The position numbers and the translations under genes are program-made. Source: Spirabiliibacterium pneumoniae (lineage in GTDB: Bacteria; Pseudomonadota; Gammaproteobacteria; Enterobacterales; Pasteurellaceae). Taken from it: 54,519 nt of DNA. Under the pieces are notes generated by a model. That model ran no database searches. It was given only the letters and a program-made list of their open reading frames with translations, and was not told the DNA's origin. How positions within the stretch are numbered: the stretch's first letter is position 1; every line of letters starts with the position of its first letter. The DNA lies in assembly GCF_014884995.1 (NCBI RefSeq), contig NZ_JABMII010000019.1, positions 1 to 54,519 on the forward strand, given 5' to 3'. Positions 27,082 through 37,288 of this stretch are shown piece by piece.

Positions 27082-27729
27082 ATGTTTGCCCAACATCAAC
27101 TCACATTGCATCAGCTTGCTTGTCAGCGCGGTGATAACACACTGTTCGCGGGACTTTCGCTTGCCGTGCAAAGTGGCGAGATGGTGCAGCTGGTTGGGCA
27201 TAACGGCATCGGGAAAACCAGCCTGCTGCGTATTATTGCGGGGCTTTCACAGCCGCTGCAAGGGCGCGTGCTGTTCGACGGCACCCCAATTGGCCAACAG
27301 CGGGAAAGCTATCTCACGCACCTGCTGTATATCGGGCATCACGCGGGTCTGAAAATGCAGCTTAGCCCGTGGGATAATTTGCGTTTTTATCAGCGTGTCA
27401 GTCCGTGTGTGCAAGCAGAAAGTGCGGTTTTAGATGCGCTTTACCGTGTCGGCTTGATGGGGCTTGAGGACACCGCACTTTTTCAGCTCTCCGCAGGGCA
27501 ACAAAAGCGGGTGGCCTTGGCGCGGCTTTATCTCTCTCAAGCGCCCATTTGGCTGCTCGACGAGCCTTTCACCGCCATTGATACACAAGGCCAGCTTGAC
27601 TTGACCGCACTTTTTGAACAGCACTGTCAGCGCGGCGGGATTGTAATGTTGACCAGCCATCAAGCCGTTAACAGCCCACTGCTTAAACGCCTTGATCTCA
27701 GTGAATTTCAGTGTGAGGAGGCGTTATGA
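27082..27729 (+). CDS. ccmA: Cytochrome c maturation ABC transporter ATPase
   Basis: A 215-residue ABC ATPase: Walker A GHNGIGKTSLLR near residue 37, signature LSAGQQKRVALARL near 138, Walker B IWLLDEP near 157. With CcmB, CcmC and CcmD it drives release of holo-CcmE, the periplasmic haem chaperone. The GTGCCC gap before the ATG has an AAGGTG ribosome-binding site. Its last four bases overlap ccmB (ATGA). First gene of ccmABCDEFGHI. Confidence 0.96.
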   Translation: MFAQHQLTLHQLACQRGDNTLFAGLSLAVQSGEMVQLVGHNGIGKTSLLRIIAGLSQPLQGRVLFDGTPIGQQRESYLTHLLYIGHHAGLKMQLSPWDNLRFYQRVSPCVQAESAVLDALYRVGLMGLEDTALFQLSAGQQKRVALARLYLSQAPIWLLDEPFTAIDTQGQLDLTALFEQHCQRGGIVMLTSHQAVNSPLLKRLDLSEFQCEEAL

Positions 27730-28388
27730 TCTTCTCTGCCATTTTAAAACGTGAATTGCAGTTGGCTTGGCTGAATAAATCTGCGCTACTGAACCCACTG
27801 TGGTTTTTTTTAATGGTGGTGAGCCTCTTTCCGCTCGTTGTTGGCCCTGAGCCTTCCTTGCTTGCACGCATTGCGCCAGGTGTGGTGTGGGTGGCAACGC
27901 TCTTTTCAGCCCTATTAGCGTTCGAACGACTGTTTGCCGATGATTTTCGTGACGGTTCACTTGAGCAGCTGACATTGTTGCGCGCACCACTGTCGTTGAC
28001 GATGGCAGCGAAAATGCTCGCCCATTGGATTATCACCGCGCTGCCGCTGATTTTGCTCTCACCGCTTGCCGCATTATTACTCAGCCTTGATGTGACACTG
28101 TGGTGGGCTTTGCTGTTAACCTTGCTATTAGGTACGCCCACATTAAGCGCCATTGGCGCCATTGGCGTGGCATTAACCGTTGGCTTGCGCCGTGGTGGCG
28201 TATTGCTCAGCTTATTGGTGATCCCGTTGATTATCCCTGTGCTGATCTTCTCCGCCGCCGTGCTCGATGCCGCACAGCTACAACTGGATTACACACCTCA
28301 GCTTGCCATTTTAGGCGCGATCATGATGTTAACCATAACGCTTGCCCCCTTTGCCATTGCAGGGGCGGTGAAAATTCATTTAGAGTAA
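27726..28388 (+). CDS. ccmB: Cytochrome c maturation ABC transporter permease
   Basis: A 220-residue membrane protein with six hydrophobic helices and the family's FAALLAFERLFADDFRDGSLEQL-like segment near residue 65 (here FSALLAFERLFADD) that contacts CcmA. It partners CcmA and CcmC in handling haem for CcmE. Start overlaps ccmA by four bases; ccmC starts ten bases after the stop. Confidence 0.95.
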   Translation: MIFSAILKRELQLAWLNKSALLNPLWFFLMVVSLFPLVVGPEPSLLARIAPGVVWVATLFSALLAFERLFADDFRDGSLEQLTLLRAPLSLTMAAKMLAHWIITALPLILLSPLAALLLSLDVTLWWALLLTLLLGTPTLSAIGAIGVALTVGLRRGGVLLSLLVIPLIIPVLIFSAAVLDAAQLQLDYTPQLAILGAIMMLTITLAPFAIAGAVKIHLE

Positions 28389-28398
28389 GGACAACCCC

Positions 28399-29139
28399 AT
28401 GTGGAAATGGCTTCACCCTTATGCAAAACCCGAAACACAATACGCATTGTGCACTAAATTCATGCCGTTTTTCGGACTGACCGCACTTTTACTGCTGGTG
28501 ATAAGCCTTGTCTGGGGCTTGGCCTTTGCGCCTGCGGATTATCAGCAAGGCAACGGCTTTCGTATGATTTATGTGCATGTGCCCAGTGCGATTTGGTCGA
28601 TGGGCATTTATGCCGCAATGGCGGGCGCGGCTGCAGTGGGCTTAATATGGCAAATTCGTCAAGCCTATTTAGCGATGATCGCCATGGCGCCCATTGGCGC
28701 GGTGATCACATTTATCGCGCTCATCACAGGCGCCATTTGGGGCAAGCCCATGTGGGGCACGTGGTGGGTGTGGGACGCGCGGCTGACCTCCGAGCTGATT
28801 TTGTTCTTTTTGTACATCGGCATTATTGCGCTCTACAACGCCTTCGACGACAGCCGCCGTGGTGCAAAAGTCGCTGGTGTGCTCTCACTGGTGGGCGTGG
28901 TAAATTTACCGATTATCCATTTCTCCGTGCAATGGTGGAACACTTTACATCAAGGTGCCACCATTACGAAATTTGCCAAGCCCTCGATGGCAAATGCGAT
29001 GTTATATCCGCTGATTTTAGCGATCTTCGGTTTTTTATGTTTAACCCTGTGGCTAACCTTAATGCGCTATCGCAACGCATTAATCAAAGAAGACTATAAA
29101 CGCCCGTGGGTAAAAGCGTTAGTGGGAGTGAAATCATGA
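28399..29139 (+). CDS. ccmC: Haem handling protein of cytochrome c maturation
   Basis: A 246-residue membrane protein with six helices and the tryptophan-rich WWD motif WGTWWVWDARLTSE near residue 118, flanked by conserved histidines (YVHVPSA near 56 and HFSVQWWN near 178) that hold haem for transfer to CcmE. Length and motifs match CcmC. Its stop overlaps the ccmD start (ATGA). Confidence 0.96.
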   Translation: MWKWLHPYAKPETQYALCTKFMPFFGLTALLLLVISLVWGLAFAPADYQQGNGFRMIYVHVPSAIWSMGIYAAMAGAAAVGLIWQIRQAYLAMIAMAPIGAVITFIALITGAIWGKPMWGTWWVWDARLTSELILFFLYIGIIALYNAFDDSRRGAKVAGVLSLVGVVNLPIIHFSVQWWNTLHQGATITKFAKPSMANAMLYPLILAIFGFLCLTLWLTLMRYRNALIKEDYKRPWVKALVGVKS

Positions 29140-29348
29140 CACCATTTTTTGGCAGTTTTGCCGACTTTATTCACATGGGGGGCTATGGCTTTTATGTTTG
29201 GCTTTGCTATGGCTTGACCGCACTTTGCCTTCTGTTGCTGATTGTCCTCACCCTCATTGAGCGCAAACAGCTGCTGCGTAATATTGCAAAATATCATCAA
29301 CGCCAAGCGCAACAAGCGCAATTTAAACGAGGTCAGCATGAATCCTAG
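29136..29348 (+). CDS. ccmD: Haem exporter protein CcmD
   Basis: A 70-residue protein with one transmembrane helix (about residues 19-41) and a basic, helical cytoplasmic tail. The MGGYGFYVW segment before the helix is typical of CcmD, which helps release holo-CcmE from CcmABC. The start at 29136 overlaps ccmC by four bases, and its end overlaps ccmE by 11 bases. An earlier in-frame start at 29106 is not favoured. Confidence 0.92.
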   Translation: MTPFFGSFADFIHMGGYGFYVWLCYGLTALCLLLLIVLTLIERKQLLRNIAKYHQRQAQQAQFKRGQHES

Positions 29349-29901
29349 ACGCAAATCACGCCTAAAAATCCTTGTGTTGGTGCTCATCGGCTTAAGCACC
29401 GCAGTTGCCTTAATGCTGTTTGCCCTGCGCTCAAATATTGACTTGTTCTACACCCCCTCTGAGGTGATTTATGGCAAAGACAATAAGCCTGACGCCAAGC
29501 CACACACTGGCCAGCGCCTGCGCGTGGGGGGCATGGTGGTGGAAGGATCTGTCGTGCGCGACCCTAACAGCTTAAAAGTGCGGTTTGATCTCAATGACAT
29601 TGGCCCTGCTATCACAGTGGAATATGAAGGCATATTGCCGGATCTTTTCCGCGAAGGGCAAGGCATTGTCGCACAAGGCGTGTTGCTTGATGAAAAAACG
29701 CTGAAAGCCAGCGAAGTGTTGGCGAAACACGATGAAAACTATGTGCCGCCTGAGCTGGAAAGCCAAATGCAGAAAGTGCATCAGCCAATGGGCGTAAGCA
29801 GTGGTGATCTCAAAGGGCAATCCGCGCGCGACGCACAAGCCATTGAGAAATTCAAACAACACTTAAAACAAACCATTGACGCCGACAAGGGGCAAAAATG
29901 A
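29338..29901 (+). CDS. ccmE: Cytochrome c maturation haem chaperone CcmE
   Basis: A 187-residue periplasmic haem chaperone with an N-terminal membrane anchor (residues 9-29) and an OB-fold. The haem-binding histidine is H131 in [12 protein letters not shown], equivalent to E. coli H130, with Y135 as the second ligand, so this is the His type. The ATG at 29338 has GAGGT upstream and overlaps the end of ccmD; the reading frame upstream of it is rejected as too long. The C-terminal tail (residues 150-187) is charged and probably disordered. Confidence 0.95.
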   Translation: MNPRRKSRLKILVLVLIGLSTAVALMLFALRSNIDLFYTPSEVIYGKDNKPDAKPHTGQRLRVGGMVVEGSVVRDPNSLKVRFDLNDIGPAITVEYEGILPDLFREGQGIVAQGVLLDEKTLKASEVLAKHDENYVPPELESQMQKVHQPMGVSSGDLKGQSARDAQAIEKFKQHLKQTIDADKGQK

Positions 29902-31856
29902 TCGCTGAATTTGGAAATTACGCCCTCGCACTGGCACTGGCACTGGCGGTGTTGCAAACCCTGTTGCCTGCTTTTGGCAGCGCGCGCCATAACCGCACTT
30001 TGATGCTGCTCGCCCGCCCATTGAGTCTCAGCTTGTTCCTCACACTTAGCGTGGCGTTTATCAGCCTCAGTTATCTGTTTGCGATCAATGATTTCAGCGT
30101 GCAATATGTGGTCAATAATTCCAACAGTCAACTGCCGCTTTATTATCGCCTTTCCGCCGTGTGGGGCTCGCATGAAGGCTCGCTGCTGTTGTGGATTTGG
30201 CTGCTTTCCCTGTGGGGGGCGGCGGTGGCGGTGCTCAGCAAAAGCCTGCCATTAGAGGCGATCGCGCGCGTGATGGCGGTGATGGGGCTGATTAGCATCG
30301 GTTTTTTAATTTTTATCCTCTTCACCTCCAACCCATTTGACCGCACTTTTCCTGACTTTCCTGTTGATGGGCGCGAGCTGAACCCGCTGCTGCAAGATGT
30401 GGGGTTGATTTTCCACCCGCCGCTGCTGTATATGGGCTATGTTGGCTTTTCAGTCGCCTTTGCCTTTGCCATCGCCGCGTTGATTGGCGGGCAGCTCGAC
30501 ACTGCATGGGCGCGCTGGTCACGCCCGTGGACACTGGCCGCGTGGGTGTTTTTAACCCTTGGGATTGTGCTCGGCTCATGGTGGGCGTATTACGAACTCG
30601 GCTGGGGCGGCTGGTGGTTTTGGGATCCTGTGGAAAACGCCTCCCTAATGCCGTGGCTGGCAGGCACCGCATTAATTCACAGTTTGTCTGTCACCGAAAA
30701 ACGTGGCAGTTTCAAGGCATGGACAGTGCTGTTGGCGATTCTCGCTTTTTCGCTGTGTTTGCTCGGCACCTTTTTGGTGCGCTCGGGCATTTTGGTCTCT
30801 GTTCACGCGTTCGCCTCCGATCCAACGCGCGGCATGTTTATCCTCGCTTATTTGGTGCTGGTGATCGGCGGCTCGCTCACGCTGTATGCCTTTCGAGGCA
30901 ACCAAATTCGCTCGCTTAATCACTACGCCCGTTACTCGCGGGAAAACCTGCTGCTGCTCAATAATGTGCTGTTGATGACCGCACTTTCTGTGGTGCTGAT
31001 CGGAACATTATTGCCACTGCTGCACAAGCAGCTCGGGCTTGGCTCCATTTCCGTGGGCGCGCCTTTTTTCAATCAAATGTTTATCATTTTAATGGTGCCA
31101 TTTTCGTTTATTCTTGGCATTGGCCCGCTGGTGAAATGGCGGCGGGATCAGCCGAGCGCAATTCGTCGCCCTGTTATTATCAGCCTTGTATTGATGGCCG
31201 CACTGGGGCTGATTTTGCCCTACACCTTATTTGATCAGCTCACCACCACCGCGGTGCTCGGCAGCATGATGGCGGCGATCATTGTCTTGCTCAGCCTCTA
31301 TGAGCTGCACCTGCGCGCCACCCATCGACACCGTTTTTGGGCAGGCTTACGCAAACTTTCACGCTCACATTTTGGCATGATTAGCGCCCACTTAGGTGTC
31401 GCGATGACGGTATTCGGCATTGCCTTTAGCCAAAATTTCAGCATTGAGCGTGATGTGCGCATGCAAGTTGGTGATAGCATTGATATTGCAGGCTACACGT
31501 TCACCTTTCAAGGCGTGAAAGCGCAAGATGGCGCAAATTATCAAGGCGCCAGCGCGGAGATTGCCATCAGTAAACACGGGCAGCCACACGCGCAATTGCA
31601 TGCGGAAAAACGCTTTTATACCGTAAGTAAAATGAGCATGACAGAGGCAGCGATTGATTGGGGCTTTAGCCGTGATCTGTATGTCGCACTCGGCGAGCGC
31701 TTGGATAATAACGCCTGGGCGCTGCGCTTATATTTTAAACCTTTCGTGCGTTGGATTTGGTTCGGCGGGCTGTTTATGGCATTAGGAGGGCTTTTGTGCA
31801 TCAGCGATCGGCGTTATCGTCTCTCTCGTTTTATCAAAAAGGGACAACATGAATAA
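29898..31856 (+). CDS. ccmF: Cytochrome c haem lyase subunit CcmF
   Basis: A 652-residue membrane protein with about 15 helices. It carries the WWD motif [18 protein letters not shown] near residue 235 and conserved histidines around it (for example HEGSLLLW near 92). With CcmH and CcmI it ligates haem to apocytochromes such as TorY. Length matches E. coli CcmF (647). Four-base overlap with ccmE and eight-base overlap with ccmG. Confidence 0.97.
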   Translation: MIAEFGNYALALALALAVLQTLLPAFGSARHNRTLMLLARPLSLSLFLTLSVAFISLSYLFAINDFSVQYVVNNSNSQLPLYYRLSAVWGSHEGSLLLWIWLLSLWGAAVAVLSKSLPLEAIARVMAVMGLISIGFLIFILFTSNPFDRTFPDFPVDGRELNPLLQDVGLIFHPPLLYMGYVGFSVAFAFAIAALIGGQLDTAWARWSRPWTLAAWVFLTLGIVLGSWWAYYELGWGGWWFWDPVENASLMPWLAGTALIHSLSVTEKRGSFKAWTVLLAILAFSLCLLGTFLVRSGILVSVHAFASDPTRGMFILAYLVLVIGGSLTLYAFRGNQIRSLNHYARYSRENLLLLNNVLLMTALSVVLIGTLLPLLHKQLGLGSISVGAPFFNQMFIILMVPFSFILGIGPLVKWRRDQPSAIRRPVIISLVLMAALGLILPYTLFDQLTTTAVLGSMMAAIIVLLSLYELHLRATHRHRFWAGLRKLSRSHFGMISAHLGVAMTVFGIAFSQNFSIERDVRMQVGDSIDIAGYTFTFQGVKAQDGANYQGASAEIAISKHGQPHAQLHAEKRFYTVSKMSMTEAAIDWGFSRDLYVALGERLDNNAWALRLYFKPFVRWIWFGGLFMALGGLLCISDRRYRLSRFIKKGQHE

Positions 31857-32406
31857 AAAACTCTTTTTACCTTTGATTGCCTTTTTTATCTTGGTGGCAC
31901 TGTTTGGCTGGCAACTGCTGCGCAACGCTCACGGTGATGACCCCAAAGCCTTGGAATCTGCCCTTGTGGGCAAAGCATTACCGCACTTTGACCTGCCCGC
32001 GCTTGCCCCTGATCAAGGGCGGGTTGCAACACAAAGCCTGCCAAGCCACACGCCGTTTTTGTTAAACGTGTGGGCGACCTGGTGCCCGACGTGTTATGCT
32101 GAGCACAGTTACCTCAACACGCTCAAAAGTGCGGTGACTATGGTGGGCATCAACTACAAAGACAACCGCAACGCCGCCTTGCGCTGGCTGGAGAATTTAG
32201 GCAACCCCTACCAACAAGTAATTTTTGATGAAAAAGGCGCGCTCGGCTTTGACTTAGGCGTATATGGCGCGCCTGAAACCTTTCTCATCGACTGCGCTGG
32301 CATCATTCGTTATCGCTTTGCTGGCGCGCTGGACAACCGTGTTTGGGAAAACACTCTCAAGCCGCTGTATGAGCGCTACGCCAAGGAGGCAATATGTCAA
32401 AAATAA
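31849..32406 (+). CDS. ccmG: Thiol:disulphide interchange protein CcmG (DsbE)
   Basis: A 185-residue thioredoxin-like protein anchored by one N-terminal helix (residues 5-23). The active site is WATWCPTC with C79 and C82. It keeps apocytochrome CxxCH cysteines reduced for haem attachment. The GVYGAPETFLID segment near residue 138 is the conserved CcmG/DsbE cis-proline region. Its end overlaps ccmH by 13 bases. Confidence 0.95.
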   Translation: MNKKLFLPLIAFFILVALFGWQLLRNAHGDDPKALESALVGKALPHFDLPALAPDQGRVATQSLPSHTPFLLNVWATWCPTCYAEHSYLNTLKSAVTMVGINYKDNRNAALRWLENLGNPYQQVIFDEKGALGFDLGVYGAPETFLIDCAGIIRYRFAGALDNRVWENTLKPLYERYAKEAICQK

Positions 32407-32840
32407 TCTGCTATTTTTGGCTGCTCTTTGCCGTGCACGCCCACGCGGCCATTGAAGCATTGTCGTTTCAATCCAGCCAGCAAGAAGCCACATATCACCA
32501 ATTAACCGAGCAATTACGCTGCCCACAATGCCAAAATAATTCCATTGCGGACTCCAACGCCACCATTGCAACAGATATGCGCGCCAAAGTATTTGAGCTG
32601 CTCAACGAGGGCAAAAGCAAGCAGGAGATCGTGGACTACATGGTCGCGCGCTACGGCAACTTTGTCACCTATGACCCACCGTTGACGTTCTCGACCGTGA
32701 TTTTATGGGCATTGCCGATTTTATTACTACTGATCGGGCTTTGGCTCTTTTTTAAACGCACGCCAACGCCATCAACCAACACCGTTGACCCCACACGCCT
32801 TGAAAACGTGCTAAATGAGAAAGAGGAGCAAAAATCATGA
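32394..32840 (+). CDS. ccmH: Cytochrome c maturation protein CcmH (short form)
   Basis: A 148-residue protein: signal peptide (residues 1-18), a periplasmic three-helix domain with the redox motif RCPQC (C43, C46) and QNNSIADSNA, then one transmembrane helix (about 102-121). It is the short CcmH; the TPR part that is fused in E. coli CcmH is the separate ccmI here. It exchanges thiols with apocytochromes. Its end overlaps ccmI by four bases. Confidence 0.95.
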   Translation: MSKIICYFWLLFAVHAHAAIEALSFQSSQQEATYHQLTEQLRCPQCQNNSIADSNATIATDMRAKVFELLNEGKSKQEIVDYMVARYGNFVTYDPPLTFSTVILWALPILLLLIGLWLFFKRTPTPSTNTVDPTRLENVLNEKEEQKS

Positions 32841-33751
32841 CATTGTGGCTCTTGATACTCGGCTTGACCGTGATTGTGGCGTCCATCGCGTTTTATCCGT
32901 TGTTAGTGCGCACCCACAACCGCACTTTCACTCGCCAACATGCACTGAATCGCGCTTTTTATTACCACAGCCTTGATGAAGTGCAGCAACAGCAAGCCGA
33001 AGGCGTGCTTGATAACAGCGCGCAAGCGCAGCAAGAATTGCAACAGCGCTTGCTCACTGACATTCCTGAACACGAAAGTGCGGTTGCACCCACACGCATT
33101 AAGCGTGGCGGCATATGGTTTATCTCGGCCACCTTAGCGCTAGTAAGCATCGCCCTTGCGGCGTATTTCAGTGTTGGCTCATGGCGCGCGCAACAACAGC
33201 TTGACCACGCACAAGCGCAGCTGCCCGCACTTTATCAACGCTTAGATGAAGAACAAAGCAAGCCGCTGAACATGAACGAATTGCAGCAGCTCACCATCGG
33301 ACTACGCACCCATTTGCAACAAGACCCAAATGATGCCAAAGGCTGGTGGCTGCTGGGGCAAATTGGCATGAATACCAATAACGGACAGCTGGCGATGGAA
33401 AGCTACAAACGCGCGTTTAATCTCGACCCTGCCAATCTCAACTATAAAGTCAGCTACGCACGGGTGTTGTTGTTCTCACAAGATGAGCGCGATAACGTGC
33501 AGGGCGAAGTGCTGTTGCGCCAAGTGATCAAGCAAGATCACACCAACACGCAAGCCTTGAGCCTGCTGGCGTTCAACGCCTACGAAAAAGAAAATTACAC
33601 CATGGCACTCACGGCATGGAAAATGATGCTAAAATTGTTACCCAACGATGACAGCCGCATTGCATTAATTCAGCGTAGTATTGAGCAAGCTCAACAGGCA
33701 TTGAAGAAACAGCAAAGTGCGGTGCCCTCACAGGAGAAACCCAATGAATAA
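32837..33751 (+). CDS. ccmI: Cytochrome c biogenesis TPR protein CcmI
   Basis: A 304-residue protein with two membrane helices (residues 2-22 and about 92-112) and a periplasmic TPR domain from about residue 150 (for example GWWLLGQIGMNTNNGQLAME and NLDPANLNYKVSYARVL). CcmI holds the apocytochrome C-terminus for haem ligation by CcmF/H. It ends in a Pro/Gln-rich tail that contains an uptake signal and overlaps the start of mog by eight bases. Confidence 0.93.
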   Translation: MTLWLLILGLTVIVASIAFYPLLVRTHNRTFTRQHALNRAFYYHSLDEVQQQQAEGVLDNSAQAQQELQQRLLTDIPEHESAVAPTRIKRGGIWFISATLALVSIALAAYFSVGSWRAQQQLDHAQAQLPALYQRLDEEQSKPLNMNELQQLTIGLRTHLQQDPNDAKGWWLLGQIGMNTNNGQLAMESYKRAFNLDPANLNYKVSYARVLLFSQDERDNVQGEVLLRQVIKQDHTNTQALSLLAFNAYEKENYTMALTAWKMMLKLLPNDDSRIALIQRSIEQAQQALKKQQSAVPSQEKPNE

Positions 33752-34322
33752 ACAACTCAAAATCGGCTTGGTGTCTGTTTCCGACCGCGCAAGCACTGGC
33801 GTGTATCAAGACCAAGGGCTGCCCGCCTTAGAAAGCTGGTTAAAATCCGCCATTGTGGGCGAATTTACCATTGAAAGCCGCCTTATCCCCGACGAGCAAC
33901 CACTGATTGAGCAAACCTTAATCGAGTTAGTGGACACTCATCACTGCGATTTAGTGCTTACCACAGGCGGAACGGGGCCGGCTAAACGTGATGTCACCCC
34001 TGATGCCACATTAGCTGTGGCGGATCGCGAAATGCCAGGCTTTGGCGAACAAATGCGGCAAGTGAGTTTACATTTTGTGCCGACCGCACTTTTATCTCGG
34101 CAAGTGGGTGTGATTCGCGCCGAGAGCCTAATTTTAAACCTGCCAGGGCAACCTAAAGCCATTCAAGAAACCCTTGAAGGCGTGAAAGACGCCGACGGCC
34201 ACAGCGTTGTGCAAGGCATTTTCAGCGCCGTGCCTTACTGCTTGCAGCTGCTCAGTGGCATTTATGTGGAAACCCATGATGCGGTGGTTCGCGCTTTCCG
34301 TCCAAAATCGGCGCGCCGATAA
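33744..34322 (+). CDS. mog: Molybdopterin adenylyltransferase
   Basis: A 192-residue MogA that adenylates molybdopterin before molybdate insertion. Family motifs: GLVSVSDRAS near residue 6, LVLTTGGTGPAKRDVTPDAT near 72 (the MoCF-type nucleotide motif) and LILNLPGQPKA near 135. The start at 33744 lies within the last codons of ccmI and gives the typical N-terminus; an in-frame start at 33717 is less likely. Being coupled to ccm places molybdenum cofactor and cytochrome c maturation in one operon, which fits the needs of TorYZ. Confidence 0.95.
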   Translation: MNKQLKIGLVSVSDRASTGVYQDQGLPALESWLKSAIVGEFTIESRLIPDEQPLIEQTLIELVDTHHCDLVLTTGGTGPAKRDVTPDATLAVADREMPGFGEQMRQVSLHFVPTALLSRQVGVIRAESLILNLPGQPKAIQETLEGVKDADGHSVVQGIFSAVPYCLQLLSGIYVETHDAVVRAFRPKSARR

Positions 34323-34670
<348 letters not shown>

Positions 34671-34747
34671 CCGCACTTTGGGTTACGATTTCAGCAGTAC
34701 AAGTGCTTTTTATAAAATGCCGAACTTGCAAGAACTCGAAAGCCAAT

Positions 34748-34776
34748 AAAAAACCCGCACAAGGCGGGTTTTTTTA
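34748..34776. terminator. Bidirectional terminator between glnB and fis
   Basis: AAAAACCCGC and GCGGGTTTTTTT flank a short loop. Both strands end in T runs, suiting the convergent ccm-mog-glnB and dusB-fis transcripts. Confidence 0.9.
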
Positions 34777-34790
34777 CATCTAGCTGATTA

Positions 34791-35087
34791 TCAGCCCATA
34801 CCGTATTTTTTTAATTTTTTGCGCAATGTACCACGGTTAATCCCGAGCATATTCGCCGCGCGTGTTTGGTTGCCACGCGTGTATTGCATCACCATATCCA
34901 GCATTGGGTGCTCAACTTCAGAGAGGACCAATTCATAAAGATCATTGACGTCTTGGCCATTGAGTTGTGCCAAATAATTTTTCAATGCTTGCTTAACAGA
35001 ATCTCTTAGTGGTTTATTTGTAAGTTGAGATTGTGCATTCAACGTCGATACGGTTAATGCTTCTGAATTACTACGTTGTTCTAACAT
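34791..35087 (-). CDS. fis: DNA-binding protein Fis
   Basis: A 98-residue nucleoid protein. The C-terminal 50 residues, including [20 protein letters not shown] and KKLKKYGMG, are the nearly invariant helix-turn-helix of Fis. The start at 35087 (MLEQRSN) matches Fis N-termini; an ATG two codons upstream is possible. Fis activates rRNA operons and shapes the chromosome in fast growth. It follows dusB by 33 bases, the classic dusB-fis operon. Confidence 0.97.
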   Translation of the reverse strand: MLEQRSNSEALTVSTLNAQSQLTNKPLRDSVKQALKNYLAQLNGQDVNDLYELVLSEVEHPMLDMVMQYTRGNQTRAANMLGINRGTLRKKLKKYGMG

Positions 35088-35120
35088 ATTCAATTTATTC
35101 CATTTAACGATAAAAACTTC

Positions 35121-36092
35121 TCAATTTGCTAAAATTGAGTCAAAAAACGCGCCTAACGCCGTAAGCTGCACATCAGGGTCACTGATGGCATTAAATTGGC
35201 GTTTAAACGTCATGTCAGGCTTAATGTTATCCAAATACCAGCCTACATGCTTGCGCGCTACTCTAAAACCTTTCTGCGCCCCATAAAATTGATGGAGCGC
35301 ACGGATATGCTCAAGAGCAATTTGACATTTTTCTGCTAAATCAGGCCCACTATGCAATGTACCTGTTTGCAAAAATCTGCCCACTTGATCAAACAGCCAA
35401 GGCTGCCCAAGTGCCGCTCGGCCAATCATCACCGCATCTGCCCCAGTGTAATCCAGCACCCATTTGGCCTTTTCAGGCGAGGTGATGTCACCATTGGCAA
35501 TCACTGGGATACTCACAGCACGTTTCACTGCACGAATATGCTCATATTCCGCTTCACCTTCATACATGCAACTGCGCGTGCGCCCATGAATGGTCACCGC
35601 ACAAATGCCTGCTTGCTCTGCAATATGCGCAATTTCAAGGCAGTTTCGGTGTGCTTTATCCCAGCCGGTTCGCATTTTTAAGGTGACAGGCACATCCACG
35701 GCGCTCACCACTGCCTGCAAAATTGAGGCCACCAACGCAGGGTTTTGCATTAACGCTGACCCCGCTTGTTTACGATTAACCTTTTTTGCAGGGCACCCCA
35801 TATTGATGTCGATAATCTCCGCCCCCAGCGCCACGCTTTCACGTGCCGCCTGCGCCATTTCTTGCGCTTCGCTACCTGCAATTTGCACCGCATTAATGCC
35901 AATTTCAGGGTGATGCGCCACGCGCAAGCGTGATTTATCCGTATGCCAAACATCTCGATTGGCCGACATCATTTCAGAATAGGTCAAACTCGCACCATAG
36001 CGCGCGCATAACCGCCTGAAAGGGAGATCAGTGACCCCCGCCATTGGTGCGAGAAAAACGCGATTTAGTAATTGAAATTTTCCAATGCGCAT
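35121..36092 (-). CDS. dusB: tRNA-dihydrouridine synthase B
   Basis: A 323-residue FMN enzyme that reduces uridine in tRNA. Motifs: [16 protein letters not shown] near residue 15, [19 protein letters not shown] near 95 with the catalytic cysteine, KMRTGWD near 138, HGRTR near 168 and [12 protein letters not shown] near 228. The start at 36092 with GGGGCGAG just upstream gives the usual N-terminus; the ATG at 36110 is less likely. It is co-transcribed with fis, as in enterics. Confidence 0.95.
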   Translation of the reverse strand: MRIGKFQLLNRVFLAPMAGVTDLPFRRLCARYGASLTYSEMMSANRDVWHTDKSRLRVAHHPEIGINAVQIAGSEAQEMAQAARESVALGAEIIDINMGCPAKKVNRKQAGSALMQNPALVASILQAVVSAVDVPVTLKMRTGWDKAHRNCLEIAHIAEQAGICAVTIHGRTRSCMYEGEAEYEHIRAVKRAVSIPVIANGDITSPEKAKWVLDYTGADAVMIGRAALGQPWLFDQVGRFLQTGTLHSGPDLAEKCQIALEHIRALHQFYGAQKGFRVARKHVGWYLDNIKPDMTFKRQFNAISDPDVQLTALGAFFDSILAN

Positions 36093-36140
36093 CTCGCCCC
36101 ACTTAAACAACGCAACTGCGTTAAACCGAACAAGGGCGCT

Positions 36141-36169
36141 ATAATACGCACTTTTTTAGAGATAGGGAA
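36141..36169 (-). promoter_or_regulatory. Candidate dusB-fis promoter with GC-rich discriminator
   Basis: On the minus strand TATTAT (36141-36146) is followed by AGCGCCC, a GC-rich discriminator like that of stringently controlled promoters including E. coli dusB-fis. The -35 (TTCCCT, 36164-36169, 17-base spacing) is poor. The same bases also read TATAAT on the plus strand. Confidence 0.35.
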
Positions 36170-36199
36170 GACTATTTTTTAAGCAAATGCTTTTTTTTT

Positions 36200-36228
36200 G
36201 ATCCATATCCAACTTTTGGATCTTTTTT
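36200..36228 (+). terminator. Plus-strand hairpin with T tail, no gene upstream
   Basis: GATCCA (36200-36205) pairs with TGGATC (36217-36222), followed by TTTTTT. It would stop plus-strand transcription, yet no plus-strand gene precedes it. Confidence 0.45.
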
Positions 36229-36344
36229 AGCCAATTATGACCGCACTTTGCATACCAAAAGCAAAATTTTTATGGATTAATCGGTTCAGCTTGCCTATAA
36301 GCTGCTTAAAATCCGAGCGTTATGGCAAAAAATGAATACAACTT

Positions 36345-36387
36345 GCCACCGCACTTTGCTCTTGCTGTCTTAAGCCCGTGCGGTGGC
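36345..36387 (-). terminator. Inverted repeat beyond prmA
   Basis: GCCACCGCAC (36345-36354) and GTGCGGTGGC (36378-36387) are perfect 10-base arms 14 bases past the prmA stop. On the minus strand a T-rich stretch follows only after about ten bases, so termination is plausible but not classic. Confidence 0.4.
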
Positions 36388-36401
36388 ATTGCTAAACCTA
36401 C

Positions 36402-37286
36402 TTAAGCGTGCGTGCCCACCACACGGCACCACTCACCACGGTTTTTGATTTCATCTATGCGCACATAGTGGCGATAAATTTCCGCGATTTCATCGGCTTG
36501 CGTGTCTAAAATGCCCGACAAACACACTTGCCCTTGGGCATCAAGCAAGCTGCCTGCAATTTGCGCTGCCAGCTGACGCAGCGGCTCCGCCAAAATATTG
36601 GCAAGTACCACCTGTGCTTGCAATCCAGCTGGCACTTCGCTGGCATGATACAACGTCAAGCGATCTGCCACGCCATTATTTTGCGCATTTTGCAAGCTGG
36701 CTTGCAGCGCTTGCGGGTCAATGTCAATCCCGATGGCCGCCTTGGCGCCGAGTTTCAGCGCGGCAATGGCTAAAATGCCCGAGCCGCAACCGAAATCAAT
36801 CACCGTTTTGCCTGCCAAATCCAGCCCATCAAGCCACTCGAGGCAAAGTGCGGTGGTCGGGTGCGTTCCTGTGCCAAAAGCAAGGCCAGGGTCAAGCATC
36901 ACGTTGACCGCACTTTCATCTGGCACAGGCAGCCAACTTGGGCAAATCCAAAGCCGTGAGCCAAACGGAATCGGCTTGAAATCTTTCATCCACTCACGCA
37001 CCCAATCTTTGTCTTCAATCAGCTCAATTTTGTATTGCGTCTGTGCGTTCAACGCGCCTTGTGCCTGTAAATTGGCGACAACCGTCTGCATCGACGTTTG
37101 CGCCTCAAACAAGCCAATCACCACCGTGTTGCCCCACAAACGGGTTTCACCTGGCAGCGGCTCAAAAATTGGGCAGTCTTCGCTGTCCATAAACGTGACC
37201 GACACCGCCCCTTGCGCTAACAGCGCATCTTCCAGCTGCTCCGCATCGTCTTTGGTGCTTTCAATGCGAATTTGTACCCAAGGCAT
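36402..37286 (-). CDS. prmA: Ribosomal protein L11 methyltransferase
   Basis: A 294-residue SAM-dependent methyltransferase that trimethylates ribosomal protein L11. An N-terminal substrate-recognition domain is followed by the Rossmann domain with the SAM motif [20 protein letters not shown] near residue 160 and a later LANILAEPL segment. FGTGTHPTT near residue 135 is typical of PrmA. The start at 37286 (MPWVQI) matches the family; it lies two bases after panF. Confidence 0.96.
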   Translation of the reverse strand: MPWVQIRIESTKDDAEQLEDALLAQGAVSVTFMDSEDCPIFEPLPGETRLWGNTVVIGLFEAQTSMQTVVANLQAQGALNAQTQYKIELIEDKDWVREWMKDFKPIPFGSRLWICPSWLPVPDESAVNVMLDPGLAFGTGTHPTTALCLEWLDGLDLAGKTVIDFGCGSGILAIAALKLGAKAAIGIDIDPQALQASLQNAQNNGVADRLTLYHASEVPAGLQAQVVLANILAEPLRQLAAQIAGSLLDAQGQVCLSGILDTQADEIAEIYRHYVRIDEIKNRGEWCRVVGTHA

Positions 37287-37288
37287 AA

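Larger units (their letters stand above)
36093..36401. other. Intergenic region between prmA and dusB
   Basis: About 310 bases without a gene. It holds a candidate dusB promoter, a T-tailed plus-strand hairpin, an isolated uptake signal near 36240 and a GC-rich inverted repeat by the prmA stop. In E. coli prmA and dusB are also separated by a promoter region. Confidence 0.6.
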
